This document shows positions 27,250 through 35,195 of a stretch of 64,000 nt of DNA, in pieces (within the stretch, counting starts at the first letter, position 1; every line of letters starts with the position of its first letter). The DNA is taken from positions 1-64,000 of the forward strand of contig NZ_BMWB01000013.1 of assembly GCF_014651015.1 (NCBI RefSeq), given 5' to 3'. The DNA is from Streptomyces xantholiticus. GTDB taxonomy: Bacteria; Actinomycetota; Actinomycetes; Streptomycetales; Streptomycetaceae. Made by a program: the position numbers and the translations under genes. Below the pieces are notes generated by a model. The model was not told where the DNA came from and ran no database searches. It saw only the letters and a list, made by a program, of their open reading frames with translations.

Positions 27250-28590
27250 ATGAACAAGCACCACGACCTCACCGGATCCGGCACCGACCAGCAGATCACC
27301 CTGCGCGGCCCCGCCGAACTGGCCGACGCGCTCCCGTACATGATGGGGTTCCACCCGACCGACTCGATCGTCCTCGTCGCCCTGCACGGCGGCAACGGAC
27401 GCTTCGGCGGCCGGCTGCGGCTGGGCATCCCACGCTCACCACGGGAATGGGCCCCGGTCGCCTCGCAACTCGCCGAGTGCCTGATCCAGGGCAGCCGGCG
27501 CCGAGGGCCGGGCCCCGACGGCATCGTGGCCTTCCTCTGCCAGGACCCGGCAGAAGGCGAGAGCGGGCAGCAGATCATGGAGCGGCTGCGCCCGCTGGCG
27601 CAGCGATTGCGCACGGCCTGCGGGGCCCTCGACGTGCCGGTGTACGAAGCCCTGTGCATCTCGGACGGCCGCTTCTGGTCCTACTGCTGTCCGGACGCCC
27701 GCTGCTGCTCGCCCGACGGCACGCCGCTCGCCCTGCCCGGCACATCGGTGATGGCCGCCGCGGCCGCGTACGCGGGAATGAGGGTGCGCGGCAGTCTGCG
27801 TGAGATGGAGCAGCGGTTCGCTCCGTCGACCGCACCGGAAGCTGAGGACCAGGTGCGGGCGCTGGATGCGGCAGGTGCCGCGCTCACCTCGAGAATCCTC
27901 GAGGCACAGGGACGGCAGGAGGTGGCCGACGAGACAGTGACACTGGCCCGCCGTCTGCTGGATCGTATGGCGGAAGCCCCTCATGACGACGCCGGTCCGG
28001 GCGCCGACGCCGCGGACGACCGGCTCGTCTCGGCTGACGAGGCAGCGGCCGTGATCCTCGGTTTGCAGGACCGGGAGACAAGGGACCGGGCGGCGCAGTG
28101 GATGGAGGGGGAGGAAGCGGCTTTGGCGCTGCGCGTATGGCGGGCCCTCTCCCGCAGATGCGTCCCGCCGTACACGGAGCACGCCGCGGCGACCCTCACG
28201 CTTGCGGGATGGGTGTCATGGTCCCTGGGCGACGAGCCTGGCGCACGGGTCGCTCTGGGACTCGCCCTGCGAGCCGATCCGGAGTACGTGTTCGCGCGTC
28301 TGCTGCACCAGGCGTGCAACGAAGGGCTGGATCCGGAGACCGTGCGCCACTGCCTGCGCAGCGCACGCGACGCCCCACCCGGGGAGACGCCGTCCGCGCC
28401 GTCCCGTACACGTACCCGGCGGCACCGCGCCAGGCTCCTGCGGGCGTCCGCGGCCCAGCCGGAGCTGTCGGACCCCCGGCGTCGGGGCGGTCCAGCAGGG
28501 GGCCGGCCACCGGGCGGCACAGCCGCCGCCCGGGCCCGCACGCGTGCCGGCAGGCGCAGCGGGCAGCGCGGCACCAGGAGTGGACGATGA
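27250..28590 (+). CDS. DUF4192 domain protein
   Basis: 446-residue actinobacterial DUF4192 protein. Seen: LRGPAELADALPYMMGFHPTDSIVLVAL (typical family opening), GIVAFLCQDP, VPVYEALCISDGRFWSYCCPDARCCSPDGTPL (the conserved Cys-rich core) and, near the end, a TPR-like stretch LTLAGWVSWSLGDEPGARVALGLALRADPEYVFARLL. The C-terminal ~80 residues are basic and Arg/Pro-rich. It starts at ATG 27250 with no strong ribosome site. It is divergent from the recQ-like gene across a double DnaA box. Biochemical function is unknown. Confidence 0.85.
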   Translation: MNKHHDLTGSGTDQQITLRGPAELADALPYMMGFHPTDSIVLVALHGGNGRFGGRLRLGIPRSPREWAPVASQLAECLIQGSRRRGPGPDGIVAFLCQDPAEGESGQQIMERLRPLAQRLRTACGALDVPVYEALCISDGRFWSYCCPDARCCSPDGTPLALPGTSVMAAAAAYAGMRVRGSLREMEQRFAPSTAPEAEDQVRALDAAGAALTSRILEAQGRQEVADETVTLARRLLDRMAEAPHDDAGPGADAADDRLVSADEAAAVILGLQDRETRDRAAQWMEGEEAALALRVWRALSRRCVPPYTEHAAATLTLAGWVSWSLGDEPGARVALGLALRADPEYVFARLLHQACNEGLDPETVRHCLRSARDAPPGETPSAPSRTRTRRHRARLLRASAAQPELSDPRRRGGPAGGRPPGGTAAARARTRAGRRSGQRGTRSGR

Positions 28591-29370
28591 CTGCCGTGAC
28601 AAGGGCGGTCCTGGCGGTGCCCAAGGCCGTGCCGCAGTTCAACACGCCCGCCGTGGAGCGCACTTCGGCCGCATACCCGGCCCACTGCATGACGGGCGGC
28701 CCACACCTGCCGCCGAGCTGCACGGGTTTCGCGCCACCCTCGCTTTCCCTTTGGTGCCGGCGGAGGCGTGGCGCCGGCGCCTGGCGGAGGCGGACCCAAG
28801 CAGGGGCACAACCCGTTCGGCCACCGCTCCGGAGCGGTGCGGGTGCACGAGACCGTGGTCGCCGTCACGGGCCTCTCCGTGGCGCGACACGAGAAGGCGG
28901 TCTCATCTCTGCTCCCCGCCCTGCTCGACGCCTGGCCGCGTTCGGACACCGGCTGCCGGAGATGTGGGGCAGCAGCGCACGTCCGACGGCATCCCGAGGC
29001 CGCATCCGGCGGCGTGCCGACCGCCGCCCTGTCGGCGGCCCAGGGGACCCGGCCGCTGACGACGCTCGGGGATCCAGTCGCTCATGACGCTCGTCGGCCC
29101 CCGGCCCGACGCTCCCGGCGGGACGGTCGCCCTGCGTGCCCTCGGTGCGTCCCTACTCGGTGCTCTCCGGCTCTCGGGGCTGTCCGCGGCGGGCGGCCCT
29201 ACGCGGTGCGCATCAGCCGCCCGGCTGGTCGTGGTCGAGCAGGCCGCGGCCGGTCTCCAGTTGGTCGTGTGAGCGGAAGGTGGAAGGCCCTCGGAACCGG
29301 GTGAGGAAACCAGCCACGCAGGTGGCGAAGGACTGTGTTTATCGTCAGGCAGACGACTATGATCGTCCGC
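28591..29370. other. Gene-free stretch, probably degenerate coding DNA
   Basis: 780 bases at high G+C with several overlapping open frames, none with a convincing start plus continuous codon bias. Fragments with coding character switch frames: GFRATLAFPLVPAEAWRRRLAEAD (about 28725), GLSVARHEKAVSSLLPALLDAWPR (about 28870) and ALRALGASLLGALRLSGLSAAGG (about 29130). This pattern suggests a decayed gene or an error-rich stretch, but I cannot name the ancestor. The segment also contains the upstream region of the Nudix regulator. Confidence 0.4.
29341..29366. promoter_or_regulatory. Candidate operator of the Nudix regulator
   Basis: ATCGTCAGGCAGACGACTATGATCGT overlaps the possible starts of the Nudix gene. 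ATCGTC and GACGAC form an imperfect inverted repeat, and ATCGTC recurs immediately after. The position would suit autoregulation by a NrtR-like protein; the match is imperfect and untested. Confidence 0.35.
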
Positions 29371-30135
29371 ATGTCGCCCTACGACCCGTCGGCCTTCCCG
29401 CCCTTCGCCGTCACCGTCGACCTGGTCGTGCTCACCGTGCGTCGGCACGCGCTCTGCGCGCTGGTCGTGCGCCGCGGCGAGCCGCCGTTCCAGGGCAGGT
29501 GGGCGCTGCCCGGCGGATTTGTCAGGGGCGACGAGGACCTGGCGTCGGCCGCGGCGCGCGAGCTGTCCGAGGAGACGGGCCTGTGCGCGCACGACCCGGC
29601 CTCACCCGGCGCAGCGGGCGGCGCCCACCTGGAACAGCTCGCCACCTACGGCGACCCGAAGCGTGATCCCCGCATGCGGGTGGTGAGCGTCGCTCATCTC
29701 GTGCTCGCTCCCGATCTGCCGGCGCCCCGCGCGGGTGGCGACGCCAACAGCGCCCGCTGGGCGCCGGTCGAGGAGCTCCTCGCCCACGACCGCGCCTTCG
29801 CACGCGATGACGAACAGCAGGCGCCGCTCGCCTTCGACCACGCGCTGATCCTTGCGGACGGGGTGGAGCGCGCCCGCTCCAAGATCGAGTACTCCTCGCT
29901 GGCCACCGCGTTCTGCCCGCCGGAGTTCACGGTGGGAGAGCTGCGGCGGGTGTACGAAGCGGTGTGGGGCGTCGCCCTGGACCCCCGTAACTTCCATCGC
30001 AAGGTGACTGGCACCCCGGGCTTCCTGGTTCCGGCCGGAGGCACGACCACTCGGCAGGGCGGCCGTCCCGCACAGCTCTTCCGGGCCGGTGGTGCCACGG
30101 TGCTGAACCCGCCGATGCTGCGGCCCGAAGTTTGA
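29371..30135 (+). CDS. Nudix hydrolase-type transcriptional regulator (NrtR-like)
   Basis: 254-residue protein with a Nudix domain and a C-terminal winged helix, the NrtR layout; NrtR proteins repress NAD- or sugar-related genes and sense ADP-ribose-type ligands. Seen: VDLVVLTVRRHALCALVVRRG, GRWALPGGFV and an intact Nudix box (Gx5Ex7REUxEExGU) in GFVRGDEDLASAAARELSEE followed by TGL, so hydrolase activity may be retained. The C-terminal region has YSSLATAFCPPEFTVGELRRVYEAVWG followed by DPRNFHRKV, typical of the NrtR winged helix. The start is uncertain: ATG 29371, ATG 29359 and GTG 29335 are all in frame and only a weak AAGGA is upstream of the first. Targets are unknown. Confidence 0.8.
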   Translation: MSPYDPSAFPPFAVTVDLVVLTVRRHALCALVVRRGEPPFQGRWALPGGFVRGDEDLASAAARELSEETGLCAHDPASPGAAGGAHLEQLATYGDPKRDPRMRVVSVAHLVLAPDLPAPRAGGDANSARWAPVEELLAHDRAFARDDEQQAPLAFDHALILADGVERARSKIEYSSLATAFCPPEFTVGELRRVYEAVWGVALDPRNFHRKVTGTPGFLVPAGGTTTRQGGRPAQLFRAGGATVLNPPMLRPEV

Positions 30136-30344
30136 TTTTCACAGGCGCCCATACCTCGGTCGAGTCCTGACCCCGGTGCTTCCGCCCTTGCACCAAGTCC
30201 ACCGACGCCGCGCGGGGCCGGACCTCGGCGCCGGACGGGCGGCGAGCCGGGCGACGGGACCCGGCGCCCATCCCGGATCCGGCGCCCGCGCCCGCCGCCC
30301 CGAAGCCGGCCGTCACTGTCTGCCGCCCTCCGAAACCGGCGCCC

Positions 30345-31110
30345 CATGCACAGCGCCCATGACGCCGGCCACGAGATCCGCCGCCTCGGCGTCCGCTCGC
30401 CCAGCTGATCGCCCTCGCGGCGATCGCTGCCGCGCTCGCCCTGTGCGTGCTGCTCGCCGGCGCGGCCGCACTCCTGCCCACCGGAGCCTCGTCGCCTGGC
30501 TCGAGTGCCTGCGGCTGCCTCCGGCGGCCTACGGTGCCGGACCGATCGGTGCGCTCGCCTTCGGCGAGGAGTACCGCGACCTCGTATCCGTAGCCGCCCT
30601 CACCGCTGCGCGGGGCACGGTCCCGCGCCGTCCGGCACTGTTCCTGGCCAAGCTCGGTGCGGCGCCACGGCCGCCCTGGTCCTCGCGGGTCTCGTGCAGG
30701 CTGTCGGCTTTCACGCGCTGCGCCTCGCGCACGGGCCGGACTTCGCGGCGGTGCCCAGCAATTGGTCCGCGTCGGTGGCCTGTTGGGGAGGGCTCCGTGT
30801 CGGCTGTGACTGGTCCGCCCTGCCGGCCGCCGGCGCCTTCCGGGTCGTGGCGGCCGGCGTCGCCGCGGTGCCCACCGCGTCGGTTCCGGCCGCACCGGTT
30901 CGGGTCGTGCCGCTCGTGCACCAGGCGCTCCTCGTACCGGCGGCCCGCTCGATCGCAGGGCTCCATGGCAGGCTCCCTGAACTGGCCGGGGCCGAGGTTC
31001 CGCAGCAGGGGGATCGCCGGCTGCCCGCCGCGGGACGGCTGCTCGCGCAACCCGTGGGTGCCGCGATGCTGTTGTCGCTGAAGGCGCTGATCCGTGCCCG
31101 CGAATACCGG
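30345..31110 (+). pseudogene. Frameshifted membrane-protein (ABC permease-like) remnant
   Basis: Reading across three frames rebuilds a plausible membrane protein: MHSAHDAGHEIRRLGVRS from an ATG near 30345, then a transmembrane run QLIALAAIAAALALCVLLAG (from 30402), then VAWLECLRLPPAAYGAGPIG leading into LAFGEEYRDLVSVAALTAAR and GTVPRRPALFLAKLGAA (about 30490-30660), then ATAALVLAGLVQAVGFHAL onward to about 31110. Each junction changes frame, near 30398, 30485 and 30662. The motif FGEEYR...GTVPRRPALFLAKL resembles the cytoplasmic loop of ABC-2-type permeases of actinomycetes. Either a pseudogene or a region with several sequencing indels. Confidence 0.5.
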
Positions 31111-31224
31111 CCTTCGCGGCGAGGCCCCTTGGTGACCGAGGGGCGGGCGTCTGTCCGTGAACTACCCGCAATCCCTTGGGAAATGTCTGTTTACTTACGA
31201 TAAGTCGTCAATTGAGGGGTGAGC

Positions 31225-31232
31225 GCCGATCA
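31225..31232 (+). promoter_or_regulatory. Candidate sigma-WhiG -10 element of whiH
   Basis: GCCGATCA matches 7 of 8 positions of the FliA/WhiG-type -10 element GCCGATAA and lies 64 bases upstream of the whiH start. whiH is known to be transcribed by sigma-WhiG in S. coelicolor. The partner -35 is not clear: TAAG (31201-31204) is 20 bases away, more than the usual 15. Confidence 0.5.
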
Positions 31233-31295
31233 CCCTTTCGTGTGCTTTTCACCAAAGACCTCAAGGGGCCCGGAAGCCGAGCCGACAAAGGATGC

Positions 31296-32183
31296 GTGAG
31301 TACCCTTGCGCACACCATGATGACCGCCGCCCGCCCCACCGAGAACGGCCTTGCCGGTCCGGGCGATCTCGACCGTTACAGCTACGGGGGGACGCCTGCG
31401 ACCGAGCGTGTAGGCCCTCCCTCGTGGGACGGTTCCGACGCCGAGTTGGGCCGGGTCGGCCGCCGCGCGGCGGGCAGCCGCGGCCGTGGCCTGCACGGCC
31501 AACTCGTCCAGCAACTCGGCCAGATGATCGTCTCCGGCGACCTCGGGGCCGACCGCCCGCTCGTACCCGAGGAGATCGGCCAGCGCTTCGAGGTCTCCCG
31601 GACCGTGGTGCGGGAGTCGCTCCGGGTCCTCGAGGCCAAGGGGCTGGTCAGTGCCCGGCCCAACGTCGGCACCCGCGTCCGGCCTGTCAGCGACTGGAAC
31701 CTCCTGGACCCCGACATCATCGAGTGGCGAGCCTTCGGCCCGCAGCGAGAGGACCAGCGCCGGGAGCTGAGCGAGCTGCGCTGGACGATCGAGCCGCTGG
31801 CCGCCCGGCTCGCCGCCGGTCACGGCCGTGAGGACGTCCAGCAGCGTCTGGGTGACATGGTCGAGATCATGGGCCACTCCCTGACCCAGGGTGACGTGCT
31901 CACCTTCTCGCGTGCCGACGCCGAATTCCACTCCCTGCTCATCCAGCTCGCCGGCAACCGCATGCTGGAGCACCTGGCGGGAATCGTCTCAGCGGCGCTC
32001 CAGGTGTCCGGGGGCCCGGTCACCGGCTGTGACCGCCCGACCGAGGCGTCCCTGACGCACCACGCCCGTATCGCCGACGCCCTCGCCTCGGGCGACGGGC
32101 AGGCTGCCGAATCGGCCATGCGTCAGCTGCTCACGGTTCATCCGGAAGTGGAGCGAGTGGTCCCCGCGCCGCGTGAGCACTGA
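31296..32183 (+). CDS. whiH: Sporulation regulator WhiH (GntR/FadR family)
   Basis: 295-residue GntR-family regulator needed for sporulation septation in S. coelicolor. Seen: a ~60-residue N-terminal arm, the winged helix LHGQLVQQLGQMIVSGDLG...EEIGQRFEVSRTVVRESLRVLEAKGLV, then an FCD-type effector domain (LSELRWTIEPLAARLAAGH, SRADAEFHSLLIQLAGNRMLEHL, with conserved acidic/His residues). GTG 31296 (VSTLAHTMMTAAR) was chosen because AAAGGA precedes it and it gives the remembered family length; the spacing is short, and ATGs at 31317/31320 are alternatives. It is followed by hrdB, the same neighbour as in S. coelicolor, and preceded by a WhiG-type -10 element. Confidence 0.93.
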   Translation: MSTLAHTMMTAARPTENGLAGPGDLDRYSYGGTPATERVGPPSWDGSDAELGRVGRRAAGSRGRGLHGQLVQQLGQMIVSGDLGADRPLVPEEIGQRFEVSRTVVRESLRVLEAKGLVSARPNVGTRVRPVSDWNLLDPDIIEWRAFGPQREDQRRELSELRWTIEPLAARLAAGHGREDVQQRLGDMVEIMGHSLTQGDVLTFSRADAEFHSLLIQLAGNRMLEHLAGIVSAALQVSGGPVTGCDRPTEASLTHHARIADALASGDGQAAESAMRQLLTVHPEVERVVPAPREH

Positions 32184-32220
32184 CAGCAGCGGCGGTCGGG
32201 GTGCGCAGGCGTTCGGATCT

Positions 32221-32253
32221 CGTGTCGCCGGATTCGAGGGGATCCGGCGACAC
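32221..32253 (+). terminator. Terminator after whiH
   Basis: GTGTCGCCGGAT and ATCCGGCGACAC are exact complements (12-bp stem, 9-base loop), about 40 bases past the whiH stop. Confidence 0.8.
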
Positions 32254-32325
32254 GTTGCGCCCTGCATGCCCCGCTATGACCGTTCGGCGGCTTTTGGGGT
32301 GTGACTCGGGCCACGTGGATTGGGC

Positions 32326-32350
32326 GTAACACTCCTCGAAACAGCGCGAT
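32326..32350 (+). promoter_or_regulatory. Candidate ECF-type (ShbA-like) hrdB promoter
   Basis: GTAAC, a 16-base spacer and CGAT(GA) match an ECF sigma promoter layout. As I recall, ShbA drives hrdB in S. griseus from a promoter with GTAAC/CGATGA-like elements. It lies about 168 bases upstream of the hrdB start. Confidence 0.5.
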
Positions 32351-32518
32351 GACCTAAGAGGTGACAGCCGAGGAGGGAATACAGCCGCCATGCACGGCGC
32401 TGTGACAGCTCCTGGGTTCCGCCCGCGCCACCGGCACATCCGCAGCCCGGTGGTCGTCGGCTTCGGCCCGATCATGGGCGGGGCCGGAAGCCGTTTCCAT
32501 CGTTCCGAGAGGTTGTTC

Positions 32519-34075
32519 GTGTCGGCCAGCACATCCCGTACGCTCCCGCCGGAGATCGCCGAGTCCGAGTCTGTGATGGCGCTCATCGAGCGGGGAAAGG
32601 CTGATGGGCAGATCGCCGGCGATGACGTGCGTCGGGCCTTCGAGGCTGACCAGATTCCGCCAACCCAGTGGAAGAATGTTCTGCGCAGCCTCAACCAGAT
32701 CCTCGAGGAAGAGGGTGTGACGCTGATGGTCAGTGCAGCGGAGTCGCCGAAGCGCGCCCGCAAGAGCGTCGCAGCGAAGAGCCCGGTCAAGCGCACCGCC
32801 ACCAAGACCGTCGCGGCCAAGACCGCCACGGCGAAGACTGTCGCGGCCACCGCGACCCCGGCGGCCGAGACCGTCGAGGTCCCGGCCGAGGAATCCGCGG
32901 AGGCCGCGCCTGCGAAGAAGGCGGCCGCCAAGAAGACGACGGCCAAGAAGACGGCGGTGAAGAAGACCGCCGCCAAGAAGACGACGGCCAAGAAGACCGC
33001 CGGCAAGAAGGACACCGACGAGGCCGCCGAGGGCGAGGAGCTGCTCGACGAGGTCCAGCCCGGCGGCAAGGGTGACGAGGAAGAGACCGAAGGCGAGAGC
33101 AAGGGCTTCGTCCTCTCCGACGACGACGAGGACGACGCGCCCGCGCAGCAGGTCGCCGTCGCAGGCGCCACCGCCGACCCGGTCAAGGACTATCTGAAGC
33201 AGATCGGCAAGGTCCCCCTGCTCAACGCCGAGCAGGAGGTCGAGCTCGCCAAGCGCATCGAGGCCGGCCTGTTCGCCGAGGACAAGCTGGCGAACTCGGA
33301 CAAGCTGGCGCCGAAGCTCAAGCGCGAGCTGGAGATCATCGCCGAGGACGGCCGCCGCGCCAAGAACCACCTGCTCGAGGCCAACCTCCGACTGGTCGTC
33401 TCGCTGGCCAAGCGCTACACCGGCCGCGGCATGCTCTTCCTGGACCTGATCCAGGAGGGCAACCTCGGTCTGATCCGCGCGGTCGAGAAGTTCGACTACA
33501 CCAAGGGCTACAAGTTCTCCACGTACGCCACCTGGTGGATCCGTCAGGCGATCACTCGCGCCATGGCCGACCAGGCCCGCACCATCCGTATCCCGGTGCA
33601 CATGGTCGAGGTCATCAACAAGCTCGCGCGCGTCCAGCGCCAGATGCTCCAGGACCTGGGTCGCGAACCCACTCCGGAGGAGCTGGCCAAGGAGCTCGAC
33701 ATGACCCCCGAGAAGGTCATCGAGGTCCAGAAGTACGGCCGCGAGCCCATCTCGCTGCACACCCCGCTCGGCGAGGACGGCGACAGCGAGTTCGGTGACC
33801 TCATCGAGGACTCGGAGGCCGTCGTCCCGGCCGACGCGGTGAGCTTCACGCTTCTGCAGGAGCAGCTCCACTCGGTGCTCGACACCCTGTCCGAGCGTGA
33901 GGCGGGCGTGGTGTCCATGCGCTTCGGGCTCACCGACGGTCAGCCGAAGACCTTGGACGAGATCGGCAAGGTCTACGGAGTGACGCGTGAGCGCATCCGG
34001 CAGATCGAGTCCAAGACGATGTCGAAGCTGCGCCACCCGTCGCGTTCGCAGGTGCTGCGCGACTACCTCGACTAG
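32519..34075 (+). CDS. hrdB: Principal RNA polymerase sigma factor HrdB
   Basis: 518-residue essential sigma-70. Start is GTG 32519 with GAGAGG 6 bases upstream, giving SASTSRTLPPEIAESES. Order: region 1.1-like part (about 1-75), a long Lys/Ala-rich segment of repeated AAKKTTAKK units then an acidic stretch (about 75-215), region 1.2 (DPVKDYLKQIGKVPLL), region 2 (NLRLVVSLAKRYTGRG, FDYTKGYKFSTYATWWIRQAI), region 3 and region 4 (LSEREAGVVSMRFGL, TLDEIGKVYGVTRERIRQIE). Conserved regions are essentially those of S. coelicolor HrdB; only the Lys-rich linker varies. Downstream is a very strong hairpin. Confidence 0.98.
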   Translation: MSASTSRTLPPEIAESESVMALIERGKADGQIAGDDVRRAFEADQIPPTQWKNVLRSLNQILEEEGVTLMVSAAESPKRARKSVAAKSPVKRTATKTVAAKTATAKTVAATATPAAETVEVPAEESAEAAPAKKAAAKKTTAKKTAVKKTAAKKTTAKKTAGKKDTDEAAEGEELLDEVQPGGKGDEEETEGESKGFVLSDDDEDDAPAQQVAVAGATADPVKDYLKQIGKVPLLNAEQEVELAKRIEAGLFAEDKLANSDKLAPKLKRELEIIAEDGRRAKNHLLEANLRLVVSLAKRYTGRGMLFLDLIQEGNLGLIRAVEKFDYTKGYKFSTYATWWIRQAITRAMADQARTIRIPVHMVEVINKLARVQRQMLQDLGREPTPEELAKELDMTPEKVIEVQKYGREPISLHTPLGEDGDSEFGDLIEDSEAVVPADAVSFTLLQEQLHSVLDTLSEREAGVVSMRFGLTDGQPKTLDEIGKVYGVTRERIRQIESKTMSKLRHPSRSQVLRDYLD

Positions 34076-34116
34076 GCCGCAGCCGTTCGAGCACTCACCG
34101 CCGCAGGGCCGGCGGC

Positions 34117-34158
34117 GGTGAAGGGCCCGATTCCCCCTGGGGAGTCGGGCCCTTCACC
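34117..34158 (+). terminator. Terminator of hrdB
   Basis: A near-perfect 20-bp stem (GGTGAAGGGCCCGA...TCGGGCCCTTCACC extended by TTCCCC/GGGGAG) with a 2-base loop, 41 bases past the hrdB stop. It is one of the strongest hairpins in the window. Confidence 0.9.
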
Positions 34159-34234
34159 ATGTCGCGCACGTGCGCAGGGCAGCCGATTGGGCGACTCTGA
34201 GTGGTATCGGATTCACGCAGAGTCAGGAGGCCAT

Positions 34235-35068
34235 ATGCGTCGCCCCACTGCCCGAGGTCTGGCCCAGGTGTCGGCCCTGATCGCCGCAGCGGTCGTGACA
34301 CCACTGGCGATGCCCCCGTCCGCCGACGCGGACAGCGTGGTCATCGGCGGGTACGAGGTTCGTGCCGGCGAGAGCCCATGGGTTGTCGCACTGGCCAGCC
34401 GTGACCGGTTCGGCCCAGTGCGCAGCGGGCAGTTCTGCGGTGGCGTGGTCGTGGCGCCGACCAAGGTGATGACCGCCGCCCACTGCCTGAGCACCGCCGT
34501 TCTGGGGAAGGAGGCCGCATCGGTGCGCGACCTGCACATCATCGCGGGCCGCTCGAAGCTCGTGGGTGACGGCGGGCGGGAGGTCCCGGTGCGGGAAACG
34601 TGGGTCTCGCCGAAGTACGAGCCCGTGACCAACAGCGCCGACGTGGCGCTCCTGACGCTCGCAGAGGCCCTGCCGAAGGACCATGTGCTCCCGGTGGCCG
34701 GGGCGGGGGACCCGGCGTACAAGGTCGGGACGGCCGCTACGGTCTACGGCTGGGGCGACACGAAAGGTGACGGCAGCTACTCGCCGTCCCTGCGGGCGGC
34801 ACGGGTGTCCGTGCTCCCGGACGCGACGTGCGCGAACGCCTATCCCGGCGGGCAGAGCAGCAGGTACCAGCGGTCCACCATGCTGTGCGCCGGAGATCCG
34901 CAGGGCGGGCACGACGCCTGCCAGGGGGACAGCGGGGGGCCGCTGATCGCCGAGGGGAGGCTGATCGGCCTGGTCTCCTGGGGCAGCGGCTGCGGACGGC
35001 CGGACGGGCCGGGTGTCTACACGAGGGTCTCCGCGGTCGCACCGCCCTTGCCGGGGGCAGCGGACTGA
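34235..35068 (+). CDS. Secreted trypsin-like serine protease (S1)
   Basis: 277-residue exported trypsin-like protease. The signal peptide MRRPTARGLAQVSALIAAAVVTPLAM is followed by a short pro-region and the S1 N-terminus VIGGYEVRAGESPWVVAL. The triad is complete: His in MTAAHC, Asp in NSADVALL, Ser in DACQGDSGGPL; the Asp just before the CQGDSG motif (DACQGDSG) marks trypsin-like specificity for Arg/Lys. Conserved cysteines and GLVSWGSGCGRPDGPGVYTRV close the domain. ATG 34235 has AGGAGG 4 bases upstream. Follows the hrdB terminator, so transcribed from its own promoter. Confidence 0.92.
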   Translation: MRRPTARGLAQVSALIAAAVVTPLAMPPSADADSVVIGGYEVRAGESPWVVALASRDRFGPVRSGQFCGGVVVAPTKVMTAAHCLSTAVLGKEAASVRDLHIIAGRSKLVGDGGREVPVRETWVSPKYEPVTNSADVALLTLAEALPKDHVLPVAGAGDPAYKVGTAATVYGWGDTKGDGSYSPSLRAARVSVLPDATCANAYPGGQSSRYQRSTMLCAGDPQGGHDACQGDSGGPLIAEGRLIGLVSWGSGCGRPDGPGVYTRVSAVAPPLPGAAD

Positions 35069-35114
35069 CCGGCCGGGCCGGTCGGCTCAGCGAGGACGGT
35101 GACGGAACGAGAGC

Positions 35115-35148
35115 GGGCGGCTTCCCCCGGTGGTCGGGGGAGCCGCCC
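35115..35148. terminator. Bidirectional terminator, trypsin-like protease / DUF7455
   Basis: GGGCGGCT(T)CCCCC pairs with GGGGGAGCCGCCC around a 7-base loop, between two convergent genes. Confidence 0.75.
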
Positions 35149-35195
35149 GTCAGCCGGTCCCTGGACCGGCCCTTGGCTCGTCGGGATGTGAGGCG

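Larger units (their letters stand above)
30136..31295. other. Long gene-free stretch before whiH
   Basis: 1160 bases between the Nudix gene and whiH without an intact gene. The middle holds a frameshifted membrane-protein remnant (separate entry). The first 200 bases are Pro/Arg-coding in every frame with no sign of selection. The last ~100 bases are lower in G+C and form the whiH promoter region. Confidence 0.55.
32184..32518 (+). promoter_or_regulatory. hrdB promoter/leader region
   Basis: 335 bases between whiH and hrdB. A hairpin made of repeated CCGGAT/ATCCGG (GTGTCGCCGGATTCGA...GGATCCGGCGACAC, about 32221-32253) lies just after whiH and probably terminates it. An ECF-type promoter candidate follows at 32326-32350. 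The remaining ~170 bases form a long hrdB leader in which an in-frame ATG (32390) is open to the hrdB frame, but family starts and the ribosome site favour GTG 32519. Confidence 0.55.

Noticed and set aside
32740..33170. Lys-rich repeat tract as a separate histone-like gene or a repeat element
   Set aside because: It is in frame within hrdB, which needs it to link regions 1.1 and 1.2; no start or stop separates it.
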